This document shows, one piece after another, positions 41,349 through 54,900 of a DNA stretch of 64,000 bases. The notes beneath the pieces are model-generated. The model ran no database searches. It was given only the letters and a program-made list of their open reading frames with translations, and was not told the origin of the DNA. The translations under genes and the position numbers were made by a program. Each line of letters begins with the position of its first letter. Positions within the stretch are counted from its first letter, which is position 1. Source of the stretch: Przewalskia tangutica (taxonomy: Eukaryota; Streptophyta; Magnoliopsida; Solanales; Solanaceae); assembly GCA_029844215.1 (NCBI GenBank), contig JAQGDG010000036.1, forward strand, positions 2,767,187 to 2,831,186, in the 5' to 3' direction.

Positions 41349-44300
41349 TATCACGCCCGAAACCGGGCATCGGTGCCCTACCTGGGCACCCTTCTATTCA
41401 TACAACACAAGTAAACTGCGGAAGATAAATAACACTTTTTTTTCCTTAAACAAAGGCAAATCCGATAAGGCTGCCATAATATATAACGCCCGAATGGGAC
41501 TACAACTGTACAATAATGTACATACAACTCGCGTCATTCCAGCCCACATATGAATACATACCTCTAAGATTTTGGACAGTAACTATGACGGGACAAGGCC
41601 CCGCCGTACCCCTGAATATACCTAACCATAATGACAAGCTCCGAAACATTGGAGATATCCCAAAATGCTGAACAAAGATCCTAAGCTCGCGGATCCACAA
41701 CTGAGTACCTAAACCTGTGGGCATGAACGTAGCCTCTCGAAGGGGTTCAGTACAACAAAGTACCAATTATGTAAATATGAAGTATAGTAAATAAGATCAT
41801 AATTGTACAAAAGAATGACAGGGTCAAGTATGAAAATCAAATACTAGATCCTACCGTGCCATATAAAATAAGAGTCAATTGTACCTTGTATCACTGTACC
41901 ACCTCAATTATGAAATAACTACCACAAAATATGAATGTCATGTCAAAATCAGGGACACCTGCCCTCAGAATCATTACACACATCCTATTACCGAAGCATA
42001 CCCGTGGAATACTAACCTCACTGTCGGCACCTCCATAGAATTATAAATAAACACTATCACAGAAACATGCTCGTGGAATACAACATCACCGTCAACATGT
42101 AACAAATATAATATATAACCAATCATCCAGGAAGCATGCCCGTGGAATTCCAACATCACTGTCAGCGTGTCCTTAGAATAATATATAAACGGTATCGAGG
42201 AAGCAAGCCCGTGGAATTCCAACATCACTGTCAGCGTCTCAACCTCACAGAAGCATGCTCGTGGAATTTCAACATCACTGTTAGCATGTCTGTGGTATAT
42301 TATCAAATCAGCATCACTAGAACATGCCCGTAGAATTCCAACATCATTGTCAGTGTGTCCATAGAATAATACATAAGCGATGTCATGAAATGAGCGGGTG
42401 GAATTCCAACATCACCGTCGATATGCGTGGTATACTATCAAATCGGCATCAACGGAGCATTACGTGGAATTCCAACATCATGTCGATGATCCGTGATATA
42501 ATAAACCTTACAGAAGCGTGCCCGTGGAATTCCAACATCACTGTCAGCACGTCTATGATACAACATATAACCAACCCTACAGAAGAATGGTCGTGAGAAT
42601 AACAGATAATCAATATCACATGTATACATATAACAAAGGTCGGCCCCCAAGTGAGGGACTCGGTGAGGTGAAATACAACACTTGCACAAATAACCATCAT
42701 GAGAAACCATGTATAAGTGGAACTCATCTTTTCACTTTACTAGAAGGTATAGCATGTCTTCTACTTTAGAAAGCCTAAGGCATTATTAAGACATGAAAGA
42801 TTAAGGATAGAATGAATGACACATCTTCTACTCTATAAAGCTCAACTATACAACGTACGTCCGCCGTACGTTCCCTCTCTTATAACACAGACAACACTTG
42901 TAGTCTCCAACACTTCCACTTTCTATCACCAAGTAACTTACAATCTAAAGCCAAGTTACTCACACTTTTCAAATCAATTCACTTCACACTTTTTTGAAAT
43001 CCAAAGTACTATAGGTAGAACAACTTTCACTTAAAAAAAACCCAAGGTACTACGCACATCTATTCTTTATAAAAGAATCATTTCATGTAATAAACTCCAA
43101 GATACTAACACTTGTAGTATCAAGATACTTCTTCTTTCAAAATCAAGTAACCTATACCTTTAAATCAAGTTACTTCCTCCCTTAAAAACAATCAAGCAAC
43201 CTATCTCTTTAAAATCAAGTAACTCGACTCCAATGCTTCCTAAAACTCTTACCAACATTTCTCATAAGACTTGGTAAGGACTTTAGGAAGAATTTAGACA
43301 TGCATTTAGTATAATATCAACAACACAAATACCCCTAACTTCTAGGGGTAGAATCACTTCTCTTTATAAAATCAAGTCAAGTATACTTCAAGAAACAAGT
43401 CAAGTATACTCCAAATAATCATGCCGATAGAAGGAAGAAGTTCACATACCTCGTTGACGACTAACCAACACGACAAGTAGCAATACGCCCCAATGTACTT
43501 CAACCCTATTGGTTATTCCTCATGCCAAGTAGAATATGCTACACGTAGTACTTCAACCTATAATGACAATAGCACTTCTATAAATATCAAGCTTACTAGT
43601 ATAAGACTTATACCAAATAATGACCCTCTAATTCTACGGAAATTTGGGCAGCACTTCCTTTGTTTCTACGTACTTTTCCACCTTTTCCAAGGCCCGAATT
43701 CATCAACCAACAAGCCACATTTAAGGCACAACCAACAGTTAACCAAAGGGGATTACATGCCTAACTTGACGTGTAAAATTCTTCGCCACAATCTACATAA
43801 AACGATCCAAGCAGTCCATAATAAACCAACATTAAGGGTACAATGTGAAGCCTTTAACACCCTTATTCCTTAGGACTTTCACTAGCCATTTTACTACATT
43901 AATCATGCATGTTAGGGGCTGATTTTCCAGCATTACAACACCCCAAAACAGTCCATAAAAACGACACAACGACGTCTAACAGTTTTAGGCAGTTTTCGGC
44001 CAACAATAACTACAACAAACCATAGTCCTTTTCCTTAATTCCTTTTAATCCAATTCTCATTCCAACATGTTATATAATTTATATTATATATCAACAACAA
44101 TATTTCCTTCATTATATAACATGCAACACGTGTAAATAACGACAATTAAAACCAACGAATTCAATGGCGACAAAAGTGCTACTTTCGGCCAACTTGCCAA
44201 AAGTGGCTCAAATACTTTTCAATCTTCATTCTTTTTAGTACATGATCATACATACATATCAACAATAAGTAATATCCAATTACTTTAATTTAAGAAGAAC

Positions 44301-45156
44301 TATTACCTCATTTTTGTGTCAAAAATCGTCCAAAACAGCCCGCTATAAATTGGCCCGCAGTTTTCGTTTCGCTCCACTTCTTCAAGTTCCAATCACATAT
44401 ATGTGACCCCTATGAACTTATACACAACTTCACTTTGTATTGCACTTCCAAAAAGTCGACGGAACCTTAGGGTTTCACACCCTCATTTTCGGCCAACCTA
44501 TTGTTCTTGGGGTTTAAGGGGTTATCTTTGCTTAGCACTTCATTAGGGAGCTTAGTCTTGATTTTGAGGATTTATCACCAACGATTGAAGAATTTTTTGT
44601 CCCCAAAACCAAGAGCCCTCAATGAGAGAAAGAGATATGAAATATGGCTAAGTGTTGAGTGAAGTCTTGCACTCCTCTATGTATAATATAATGTATCCTA
44701 TGTAGTGAGATCTTGCCAAGTGTATTGCCTAAGTGTAGCAAGACAAGTGGAGTGGGACCCACATCTCCACTTGTCGTCAAAATATCTAAAGAGTCCAAGT
44801 CTTCAAGACCAAGTGGGGGTGACACGTGTCGCCCTCCCATTCGTCCAAAATATTTCCTTCCCCCAAAATATCTATAATTGGTCAAAATGTTGAAAACCTT
44901 GTGGGCCCCACAAAATCGTAAAATTTTCCGGGTGGGCCCCACATGACCTAATCCGAAAATAAAAATTCAAAAATCCAATATATTCCAAAAGTCTCAAATA
45001 CCAAATTTGAGAACCAAATTCCAATTAATAAACCTTTTCCTTCACAAATTCTCGATATTCCTTAAGAAAAAGTAGTCATTCTTTCTTTCCAAAATTCAAA
45101 TCTCAATTTCTTACGCACGTTCTCATCTCATTGCCTTAGAAATACGGGGTGGAACA
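41349..45156 (-). mobile_element. 5' LTR of M2
   Basis: 3808 bp. The end next to the primer site reads TATCACG where TGTCACG is expected, so one terminal base is changed. The other end is ...CGGGGTGGAACA. It contains a minisatellite (41990-42600), a donor-like ATGAG/GTAA (GT at 44305-44306, minus) and a candidate TATA (about 44680-44690, minus). The flank ATGAT (45157-45161) is the presumed duplication; its partner is off window. Confidence 0.9.
41990..42600 (-). repeat. Minisatellite in M2 LTR around a CCGTGGAATTCC box
   Basis: About nine imperfect units of 60-75 bp, each with CCCGTGGAATTCCAACATCA then CTGTCAGCGTGTCC in plus orientation. Single copies of the same box occur near 619 (E1) and 38400 (LTR-B). 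Confidence 0.85.
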
Positions 45157-45163
45157 ATGATAG

Positions 45164-45382
45164 TATGACTGCTTTGACAGAGCAAAAAATCAAATATACA
45201 ATGGCAAATCGAGGCATATAAGGCGACGTCATAACACTATACGAAGCTTGCTGAAGAATGGAATTATCTCCATTGACTATGTAAAATCAAAGGACAATAT
45301 AGCAAATCCTTTGACAAAAAGCCTTAACAGAGAGCAAGTCGTATTTACATCGAGGGGAATGGGCTTAAAGCCAATACAATGA
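45164..45382 (+). pseudogene. Ty1/copia RNase H C-terminus
   Basis: An open frame with no internal stop, cut on the left by M2. It includes NGKSRHIRRRHNTIRSLL, ISIDYVKSKDNIANPLTK and NREQVVFTSRGMGLKPIQ and ends at TGA 45380-45382. RHxxxRH, VKSKxNIAxPLTK and SRGMGLKP are the usual end of copia pol. The frame is clean, unlike the gypsy genes around it. Confidence 0.9.
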
Positions 45383-45946
45383 GTCACTACTTGGAGGAAA
45401 CCTAACCTAGTATAATTGGAGATCTCATGGTCTAGGTTCAATAGGACAACTAGTTGGGGAAGATTCAAGGAGCAAAGTAAACACGCATATGTTCATTCTT
45501 ATGGTGAACTAAGTGTGTTAATCCGTTGATGATTAAGGGATGAATATTATTCTTAATAATACTAAAAGTCATTATGGTGGGATAGTACGGACTATTCTTG
45601 TTTAGTATTACATATATGAGATTGATGTGGGTCGCATCTACGAGAATCGAAATGGCTACGTTCTCTAGAAATTCTCACGAAGAAGGAGTTGTTCACGACT
45701 GAAATGAACACAACCGTAAGAATTGAAATATGTTGATATGATGTGTGTGATACTTGTTGTCTTGATTTACTACAAAACGTGAATAGTTCAAGACATACGT
45801 CCACTATTTCACAAAGTAGATCCGATAGGTACTCACTACGAACGGTTCAAGTCCAAAAGACATTTTTTCCGATGCATGTCATATCGAGTTTTTCAGAAAT
45901 AACGATAAGTTCCTTATTATCTTATTTTCTATCCAATGTGGGGTAT
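45383..45946 (+). other. Copia 3' untranslated tail and polypurine tract
   Basis: AT-rich noncoding sequence between the pol stop and the LTR. It ends in AATGTGGGGTAT (45935-45946), a polypurine-like primer tract. I see nothing else in it. Confidence 0.7.
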
Positions 45947-45978
45947 TGTTGATGTTCGGATATAAAATGTGGGGTATT
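45947..45978 (+). mobile_element. Edge of copia 3' LTR, cut by M3
   Basis: TGTTGATGTTCGG starts the LTR directly after the polypurine tract. After 32 bases the M3 LTR begins. The last 13 bases (AATGTGGGGTATT) repeat 45935-45947, so the true LTR start could be shifted. Confidence 0.65.
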
Positions 45979-46871
45979 TGTCACGACCCGACCCCGGGCC
46001 CGCGACTGGTCCCCTACCTGGGCACCCTTACAGGTATACATTAGAGATAATCAGCGGAACATACATAAACTTAACCGGAAATAAATAACAGGCTAGCCGA
46101 TAAGGTCACCTTCCAAAAATATACACGTAACCCAAAAAGCAGTTACCTCCTTTTTTTTTACACAACCCAATCCACAAGATATGACTAAAGACCTCTAAGA
46201 ATTTCTGACATAACAACTGTGACGGGACAGGGCCCCGCCATACCCCTGAATGTACATAAATCTACAACCTCAGAGAACTGTACCAAACTACAAAGCCTCC
46301 GAAATAATGGAGTTTTCCAACCAGCTGAACAGTGATCCTAAGAATGAGGATCAGCAAGCTATGTACCTCAACCTGTGGCATGAACGCAGTCCCCCCGAAG
46401 GAGGTCAGTACGAAATATGTACTAAGTATGTGGCCCGAAAATCGTAATGAAATCATAACGATCATATAAAAGGAGACATGTATGATAACCAAAATAACGA
46501 TTACTGCGTGCCTTGCCAAAGTGAAAGTAATGAAAGTCGGTTTACCTTTTAAAGACTATTTCAACACATGAACAATAGTCACGCGAGGCTACGGACACAA
46601 GCCCTCAAATATCATCACATAGTCGATGGGGTCTCGAAGCCCACAAATATCAAAGCGTGCGTGGAATCCCCATCACCGTCGACATCCATAAGTGTAAAAT
46701 ATAACCATGTGGCGCGTGGCATCCCACTCACCGCTGGCGTGACACATATACAATACATATATATATCTCCGCGTGGAATCCCCGTCACTGAAGCGGTAGT
46801 AAGTGTAACATATAACCATGTGACACGCCCGTGGCATCCTACCTCACTGTCGGCGTACACATATACAATAC

Positions 46872-46872
<1 letters not shown>

Positions 46873-46902
<30 letters not shown>
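46873..46902. repeat. (TA)n microsatellite in M3 LTR
   Basis: About 30 bases of alternating T and A. LTR-B has shorter runs at the same place in its units (38311-38330, 38433-38452). Confidence 0.97.
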
Positions 46903-46904
<2 letters not shown>

Positions 46905-47230
46905 TGCCCGTGGAATCCCTCATCTCGGGTACATGACTTCATGGAGAGCTAATCCATGGGGTAATAATCGTACATAACATGCCCGTGGAATCCCTAATCT
47001 TGGGTACATGTCTTCATGGGGAGCTAGTCCATGGAGTAATAATTGTATATAACATGGTCGCATGCCCCGGAATCCCTCATCGTATAAGCATGGCCATGGG
47101 GTAATAAAATAAATCTGGGAATCTAATCGGCATCCTGGTTGCATGCCTTGAATCCCACATCGTATAAGTATGTCTAAGGAGTAATCACAATGGAAGCATA
47201 CCCGTGGAAGCCTCCGTCACTGTCGGTACG
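46905..47230 (-). repeat. Imperfect tandem units in M3 LTR
   Basis: Three to four units of 60-75 bp, each with ATGCCCGTGGAATCCCT then a CTTCATGG(A/G)GAGCTA segment and TCCATGG-GTAATAAT. Confidence 0.8.
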
Positions 47231-48721
47231 TCCAAGTAAATTCACAACAAGACAGTCGGCCCTCCAACTGAGAGTCACGGCAGCGTAAACATATAATACT
47301 TGCACTCAAGGCTATCACAAGCAAGCATAGGCAAGTTCATTAAATCTTTAGACTTTCATTTTATATACTCAAGGCACTTTTCGTTTCACATAAAAAATCC
47401 GGGAATTTAACCCAAAGTACTACGTACTTCCATTCTTTTCAAAAGACTCATTTTCATATAAAACCCCAAGATACTAATAACCGTAGTATCAAGTCATATC
47501 TACTTTTCAAGACAAGACACAATACCTTTTAGAAATACATTTATAGGCTTCTAAATCAAGTGACTTCTTTCTTTAAAACTTTAAGCAATTGATGCCTTCA
47601 AATCAATTTGTCTTTCTTCATTTCAAGTCATTTATCCTTATTTACATGACTAGAGTAAACCATTCTTTCATCTTTCCATAAAGCTATTATAACCAACTTC
47701 CCATAAAGTCGTTATACTAACTTTATGCTTTAATTACTACATTCTTCTTCTTTTTATAACCAAGAGACTTATACTTACAAATCAAGTTACATAACTTTCA
47801 AAGTACTTCAAGTCTCTTAACTTTAGAAATCAAGTTTCTTAACTTAGAATATCAAGTCTCTTTAACTTAGAATTTCAAGTCTTTTAACCTTTTAAGAATT
47901 CAAGGTTCGTGATCTTAAAACATCATAACGTAAACTCTTTACTATTAAGTAACATATACTTTTATGCGTTGTGAATAGGTTATACTTATTTATAACAATC
48001 TTATTAAAGCAGCCATGATCTAGAAAATGTAATACAATTTTGTCTTATCTTAGTTTCTATGCAGATGGAGAATTCTACTCATTTTAATATAATTGATTGT
48101 CGATACATTTTCTTTTTATTAATCTTTGCAATGACTTGTTCGATACTTATTCTCATTCGTGCGATAAATTAGCAAAGTCAACTCGACTCGAATACTTCCT
48201 AACGACTCTTTGACATCCCCATAAGACTTGGTAAGAACTTAGGATAACTTAGACATAACTTTCACATAGAGTAAATCAACATACATACCTCTTAACTTCT
48301 AATAGTAGAAGGAATCATGAAATAACACCACATGTATATTTCATACATAGAATCATGCCAAAAGGAGGAAGAGGTTCACATACCTCGCGACGATTAGCGA
48401 CAAGTAGCAAAATGCTCCAAAGTACTTCAACCATGATAGCTATTCCAACCTTTTAGTAGAATACGCTACTCGTAGTACTTCAACCTATATTAATCATAAC
48501 ATGTCTATCAACTCCTCACTTTTTAACATAGAATCATACTAAGTGCTAGGTCTCTTATTCTACGGAAAATCGGGCAACACTTCCTTTGTTTCTACGTACT
48601 TATCCACCTTTTTCAAGGCCCGAAAATCAATAACCAAACGCCACATTTAAGGCTCAACAATTCAGCAAATACAAAGGGGATTACACTCCTAATAGGACGT
48701 GTAAAATTCTGCCCCACAATC

Positions 48722-51453
48722 TGTTACACCCCGTAATTCAAGAACATGATTATAGAATTAAGATTGGAATGTCGAAAGGAAAGGATTTTTACATTTCCTT
48801 ATACGGAAAATTTTCGAGTTTAATGTGATGACAAGAATTAATTCTAGTAATGGAATTATTTTTCATTAGAATTATGGACTTAGTGGATTTATTAATTCTT
48901 GGTATACTATGTTACATGTCCATCGAAATGGGATGAAAAATAACTAAGTGTGGATGAAATATTTTGTGAAGAAATACTTGGCCAATAGGAGGTTAGCAAG
49001 TGCCCTCCCCACTTGTCTTGTGAAGACTCTACACACCTTTATATAGATAAGTCTTGAAGACTTAGAACAAAAGATATTCATCCATACAAACCCTCATCTC
49101 TCCAAAAACCTAGAGCAATTCGAAATCCCCATATCCAAAGACAAGATCAAGATCAAAGTATTTTCTTTCCAAGATTAAGCACCCTTAACTCCAAAATCTA
49201 GGTTGGGCCGAAAATAGAATGAAACCCTAGGGGTTTTCCGTCGACTTTTTGGAAGCGAAACGTGAAGAGAAGTTTATCCTAAGGTTGTAAGGGATACATA
49301 TATGTGATTGGAACTTGAAGAAGTGGAGCGAAACGAAAACTGCGGATCAATAAATACCAGACGTTTTGGGGCGTTTTTGGGCAAAAAATGAGGTAAAAGT
49401 CCTTCTTCTTTTAAAGTAATTGAATATTACTTATTGTTATAATGTATGGATGAACTTGTGTTAAAAATAATGAAGAATAAAAAGCGTTTGAGCCATTTTT
49501 TGGGGCTAAAACCGATTTGGGACAGATTTGGTGTAAATGGAATTCGTTGGTTATTGTCGTTGTTATCTTCACCTATTGCATGTTATAATTGATTAATATT
49601 GTTGTTAATAAGTTGTTATAACTTATGTAGATGTTTTGGAACTCGAATTGGAATAAAAAGGATTAAGGAAAGAGTTATCGGATTTTAGTTGTTGCCGTAG
49701 AATCTATCACACTGTTGGATCTTGTCGTGGAGTTTTAGGGACTGCTTTAGACGTGTTGTATGCTGGAAAATCAGCCCCTATATTTCATGTTTAATGTAGT
49801 AGATTGCTAATGAAAACCCGAAGGAATAAGGGTGTGGAAAGGCGTTGAAAGGCCTCGCATTCCACCCTCGTTATAGTAATTATGGACTGTTTAGGGGCTG
49901 TTTTGGTATGGTTTTGGGGCAGAATTTTACACGTCTGTTAGGCGTGTAATCCCCTTTGGTTAGCTGAATTGTTGGGCCTTAAATGTGGCGTGTTTGGTTA
50001 TTGAATTCGGCCTTGAAAAAGGTGGCAAAGTATGTAGAAACAAAGGAAGTGTTGTCCGATTTTCCGTATAATTTAGTGACTTTGCACTTAGAATATTCTA
50101 CGTTCGAAGATAAAGGTTAATGGACGTATTATGGCCATTATAGGTTGAAGTACTAAGTATAGCGTATTCTACTTGAAGGATGGAATAGCTATCAAGGTTG
50201 AAGTACTTTGAAGCATTTTGCTATTTGTTGATAATCGTCGCGAGGTATGTGAACCTCTTCCTTCTTTTGACATGATTCTATGTATGGAATATACATGTAG
50301 TACTATTTCATGATTCCTTCTACTCTTAGAAGTTAAGAGGTATGTATGTTGATTTACTCTACGTAAAGGTTATGTCTAAGTTATCCTAAGTTCTTACCAA
50401 GTCTTATGGGGGATGTTGGTAAGAGTCGTTAGGAGGTATTTGGAGCCAAGTTGACTTGGCTAAGTTACGACACAAATGAGAATAAGAATCGAACAAGCCA
50501 CTGCAGCGTTAATAAAGAAAAATGTAATGACAATCAATTAAGTTAAAATGAGTAGAATTCTCCATCTGCATAGAAGCTAAGATAAGACAAAATTGTATTA
50601 CATTTTCTAGATCATGGCTACTCGATTAAGATCGTTATAAATAAGTATAACTTATTCACAACGCACCAAAGTATATGTTACTTAATTTATAAGAATTTAC
50701 GTATGAAGTTTTAAGACTATGAACCTCAATTTTTTTAAAAGGTTAAGGGACTTTATTTTTCAAGTTATGGGACTTGATTCTTAAAGGAAGAAATGAATTG
50801 ATTTAAAAGTATAGAATACTTGATTTGGAAAGTATTGATTTCTTGCCATTCTAAAGTTAAGAAACTTGTTTTCTTAAAAGTTATTAGAGTTGAAGTATTT
50901 TGAAAGCTATGTGATTTGAATTTAAAGTATAAGTTTCTTGGTCATAAAAGGAATGAATTTGTCTAAGACATAAAGAGTTATAACGGCTTTATGGGAAGTT
51001 GGTTATAACAACTTTATGGAAGATTAAAAGAATGGTTTTCTTCAGTAATGTAAGCAAAGAAATGATTTGAAATAAAGAAGGGCAAATTGTTTTAAAGGTA
51101 CCAATTGCTTAAGGTTTTAAAGAAAGAAGTCACTTGATTTAGAAGCCTATAAATGTATTTCTAAAAGGTATTGTGACTTGTCTTGAAAAGTAGATATGAC
51201 TTGATACTACGGTTATTAGTATCTTGGAAGTTTTATTTGAAAGAGAATCATTTTAAAGGAGTAGAGGCACGTAGTACGTTGGGTTAAATTCCCGGATTTT
51301 ATAATGACATGTTAGTGTCTTAAGTAAACAAAAATGAGAGTGTATATGAACAAGCTAATAAGAAGTTTGGGGATTTCTTAACTTGCTTATGTAATGTATG
51401 ATAAGCCGGTGGTGCTTATGTTATGTATGGTAAGTCGGTAGTGCTTATGTTAT
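48722..51453 (+). mobile_element. LTR-D, left part, cut by element C
   Basis: It starts TGTTACACCCCGTAATTC and belongs to group 2. A candidate TATA is at 49039-49046, followed by GAAGAC as in other LTRs. The donor-like ATGAG/GTAA has its GT at 49393-49394. Element C begins at 51454, and LTR-D does not resume in the window. Confidence 0.85.
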
Positions 51454-51941
51454 TGTTACACCCCGTAATTCCAAGAGGATGAGATGAGAACGTACGAAAG
51501 GAAATAAGATTCGAAGTTGGAAAAAGAAAAAAAAGTTGGCAGAATATTTTTGGACAGTTTTTTAGTCAACTTGGAAGTAGTATATCTCCTAGTATAATTG
51601 GTGTTTTTAGGTGTTTCAAAATCCTAATATGAATTTCATTGAGTCTAGTTTCCAACGCAACAAACCGCTCATCAATAGGACATCGGAGTAGAAAGTTATG
51701 GACGTTACAAGATCGGCTGACAGAACAGACAGGGCCAGGCGCCGCGGCCTGAGGCTGCGGCCGAGGCAGCAGGAAAGCTGAAATTGTCTAAAATTGCGAG
51801 CCGCGGCGCGGCTCACGAGCATGCCGGGCGGGATTTTTGCGGAAATAGGGTAAAAATAGAAGATATTTGTTGTAAAGGACCCCTGGGCCTAAATGAGATT
51901 TTTGGAAAGGCAACAAGAAGGAAATATGTTGGCAAGCTTGT
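51454..51941 (+). mobile_element. 5' LTR of element C, left part, cut by M4
   Basis: It starts TGTTACACCCCGTAATTCC and resumes at 61282. It holds a GC-rich patch (about 51720-51830) with CCGCGGC and GGCTGCGGCC words in an otherwise AT-rich LTR. The flank GTTAT (51449-51453) is the likely duplication. Confidence 0.88.
51937..51941 (+). repeat. Target-site duplication CTTGT, left of M4
   Basis: Repeated exactly at 61277-61281. Confidence 0.93.
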
Positions 51942-54900
51942 TGTCACGACCCGAACCTGGGCCCGTGACTGGTGCCTTACCCCGGGCACCCTAGTGATAC
52001 AACATCAGAGTAATCAGCGGAACATAAAACACATACATGAAACAAATGAAGTACAAAGCGATGTCTGAGGAAAACTTGCCTTTGGCGTATATATAAATAA
52101 TAACTCTTTAAATGAGCAGTTAAATCCTTTTTACAAACTCCCACTTGTGATTACTACAGACCTCTAAGAAATGATATGACAACAATGGCGGGACGGGGCC
52201 GCCATACCCACGAATGTAAATACCTACAACGACGGACTATACCGAGATAAGCCTCGGAGAAGCGGAGCTTTCCCAATGGCGTGACCACTAAGGCGAGGAT
52301 CGGCGGGTGTAACTTTTACTGCGGCATGAGCGCGGCCCAGAAGGAGTCGATCTGCAACGGTACCAAGTATGTGAAACATGAAGATCGTAAATGAAATCAT
52401 AGTAGTCTATAAGCGGGAGACATGTATGATAAGCAAACTACGATTCGCGATAAATAAGCGATCATGTCTAGTCGGGACTCGCGCCTCAAAGTCGTCACTC
52501 GATATAACAATGGGTCTCACGCCCGGCATCAATCATGCGTGGAATACCTTCCATCGCTGGCGATCAATGATGAAAGCACCGAGGAATACATATGAGCGGC
52601 GGGTCCCACGTGTCCAAATAAAGCGATGCGAGGTAATGCGAAGGCATAGCCACTACTGCGCCAGCGATACTAACAAGGTCATAAAGCGTATCATGATATC
52701 TGCAGGCCGTCGCATGATCAAAGGTCGCTCGCGCCGCAATATCAAATGTGCGCGTCTAGCCCAGAACTCCCTGACTCGCGCAGGCCAATCTCGTAGGCCG
52801 CGTGAGGTATAACCCGCGTCGAGGTAGCTACTCCCGGCGTCGTCTGGACTCGCGATCCGCATGGCGCGTAGACGCGTGACCGTAAAGGCGCACACTAACA
52901 CGGAACTCGTAGCTCGCATAGGCCCGGGACCGCGTGAGGTATTCTCGAATCATGGTCCCGGACCGCTGAGTCTACCGCGTCGGAGGCGGCTTAACCCGGA
53001 AACGGTGAGTGGTATAAATACCAACATAACGGTTTATCGTTTAGACAACATAAGCCAATCGAGGAAAATCCGCTTTACACAAACATCACAGAATACTAAC
53101 ACCGTAGCGTCCTAATATGATTACTTATCAAATCAAACACGAAGGTATTACAAGGCTATCACAAACCAATACAATCAGTTATTCACACATAAGGTACTTA
53201 CTATATGATTAACGAGATCGGGTTTTATCCCCAAAGTACTTTATACAATAACTCTTTAAAGATATGTTACTTCACAAAACCACACAATACGTAGTATATG
53301 AAAATAGAGTGATTATCTTTTGAAGTAAATCAAAACACTTACCTTTGTAAAATCAAGTAACAACATTATTTTCCAAGCGTCGAAGTTTGCCTAATTTCAA
53401 ATGTTCACGGTTCTTATTTTAGAAAGGTTTAGTATTTCATAGTCTTATTCGTTTAAGAATATAATTCTCTTTTAAACTATCGAGAAACATAAGCCTTATA
53501 TGTGAGTAGGATATTCTTGTTTATAACAATCTTATTACAGACCATGATCTAGGAAATATCATTTTGTCTATCTTAGCTTATGCGGATGGAAGTTTCTCTT
53601 GGTTTTAATAATACTTAATCTGTCAAAACATTTCCTTTTATTACTGACTGCGGTGGTTTGTCGATACATTCTGATTTCGAAATCGATAAAACATTCTTAA
53701 GCCGTTATTATCTAACTTCCCGTAAAGCTAGTATAACTCTTAAGTTTTCAAAAACCAAATATTACTTCTTCTTTGAAATGATTCAAAATCTTTTGAAATA
53801 CTTCAAGTTCTTTATTAACACATAACAAGCGGTTATAGTTCAAATCGATTACCTTTTAAAAACCACAAGTATTTTCTTACCAACATAAAGTGTTATAACC
53901 AACTTCCCAAAGCCGTTATAACACTTATGTTTTAAATAATCAAATACATTTAGCACGTATGCGTCTCCGTACTACATAGTTCACACATATCATGCTAGAA
54001 GAGATAGGAAGAGGTTCACATACCTCGCGGCGAGTATCGACTAATAGCAAAGCGCTCAAGTACTTCCAACCGTCGGCTACTCCTTAAGCCAAGTAGATCG
54101 CGCCATCGTAGTACTCGACCTATAAGGCCACAGCGACATTAATATTTAGATCTTATCGTAGAACATTCTCTGAGAAAATTAGTGACACCTCCACATGACA
54201 GCGTAAATCTCCTCGCTTTATCGGGGCTACCAAGCCAACGGGGGGTTTGCGTCTAACCGGGCGTGTGCGATTCTACTTCATAGCAAAGCTACCAAGTCTC
54301 TTTATGTCTGATCCTATGTAATTCTGATTCGGTACTCTTCTTTCGAAAAGGTTTCTTATTATTGAGGCTTAAGTCAAAATACATTGCGATAACAGCGTTG
54401 ATTCTATATATAGTATACTTGACTATATAATCATACAACATGTAATTTCCAATTACAATAGAGGACAAGATATTTACCTCGATAAGCCCATAATTATCGA
54501 GTTATAATGTCGATCTAGCGAGTTTAGCTCTACTCGTGCGCTCCAAACAACCCTTAGAAGTTCTAACCAACTTCTACTTAAATACTTGACCAACTATGAA
54601 GATTTCCTTAGGGTTTCGGTTTGAGACAAAAAGGACAAAAGGTAGTATTTAGGGCTCTGCGTATAGATGTAACTTTTGGAATACAACAAGGTAAAGGCTA
54701 AGGTATTTTGGGCATTATAACAATACTTGAGTATTTCTACACCTGAGGGGTATTATGAAAACAACTAGGCTAGGGGGTACACTCTCGGCTAGCACCCCTA
54801 GAGGGTGCTCGGCCACGAGGGAGGCCTCGGCGAACTCTACACAAAGGGGAGGGAGGAGGATTTTAGCCCTTAGAAATATTTCGGAATGGATGAACAATTC

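Larger units (their letters stand above)
45979..48721 (-). mobile_element. LTR of M3, cut by LTR-D
   Basis: TGTCACGACCCGACCCCGGG at 45979 is the reverse complement of a gypsy LTR end. The LTR runs to 48721, where LTR-D begins; the rest of M3 must lie right of the window. It holds the 3'-end hairpin (46220-46243), a long TA run and several CCGTGGAATCC units (46640-47230). Confidence 0.88.

Noticed and set aside
46568..46936. 122-codon plus-strand frame in M3 LTR
   Set aside because: It is antisense to the LTR and built from CCGTGGAATCC units and a TA run.
52378..52812. 144-codon open frame, the longest in the M4 3' LTR
   Set aside because: It runs antisense to the element in its GC-rich leader, has no motif, and is not open in the paired LTR at 58320-58750.
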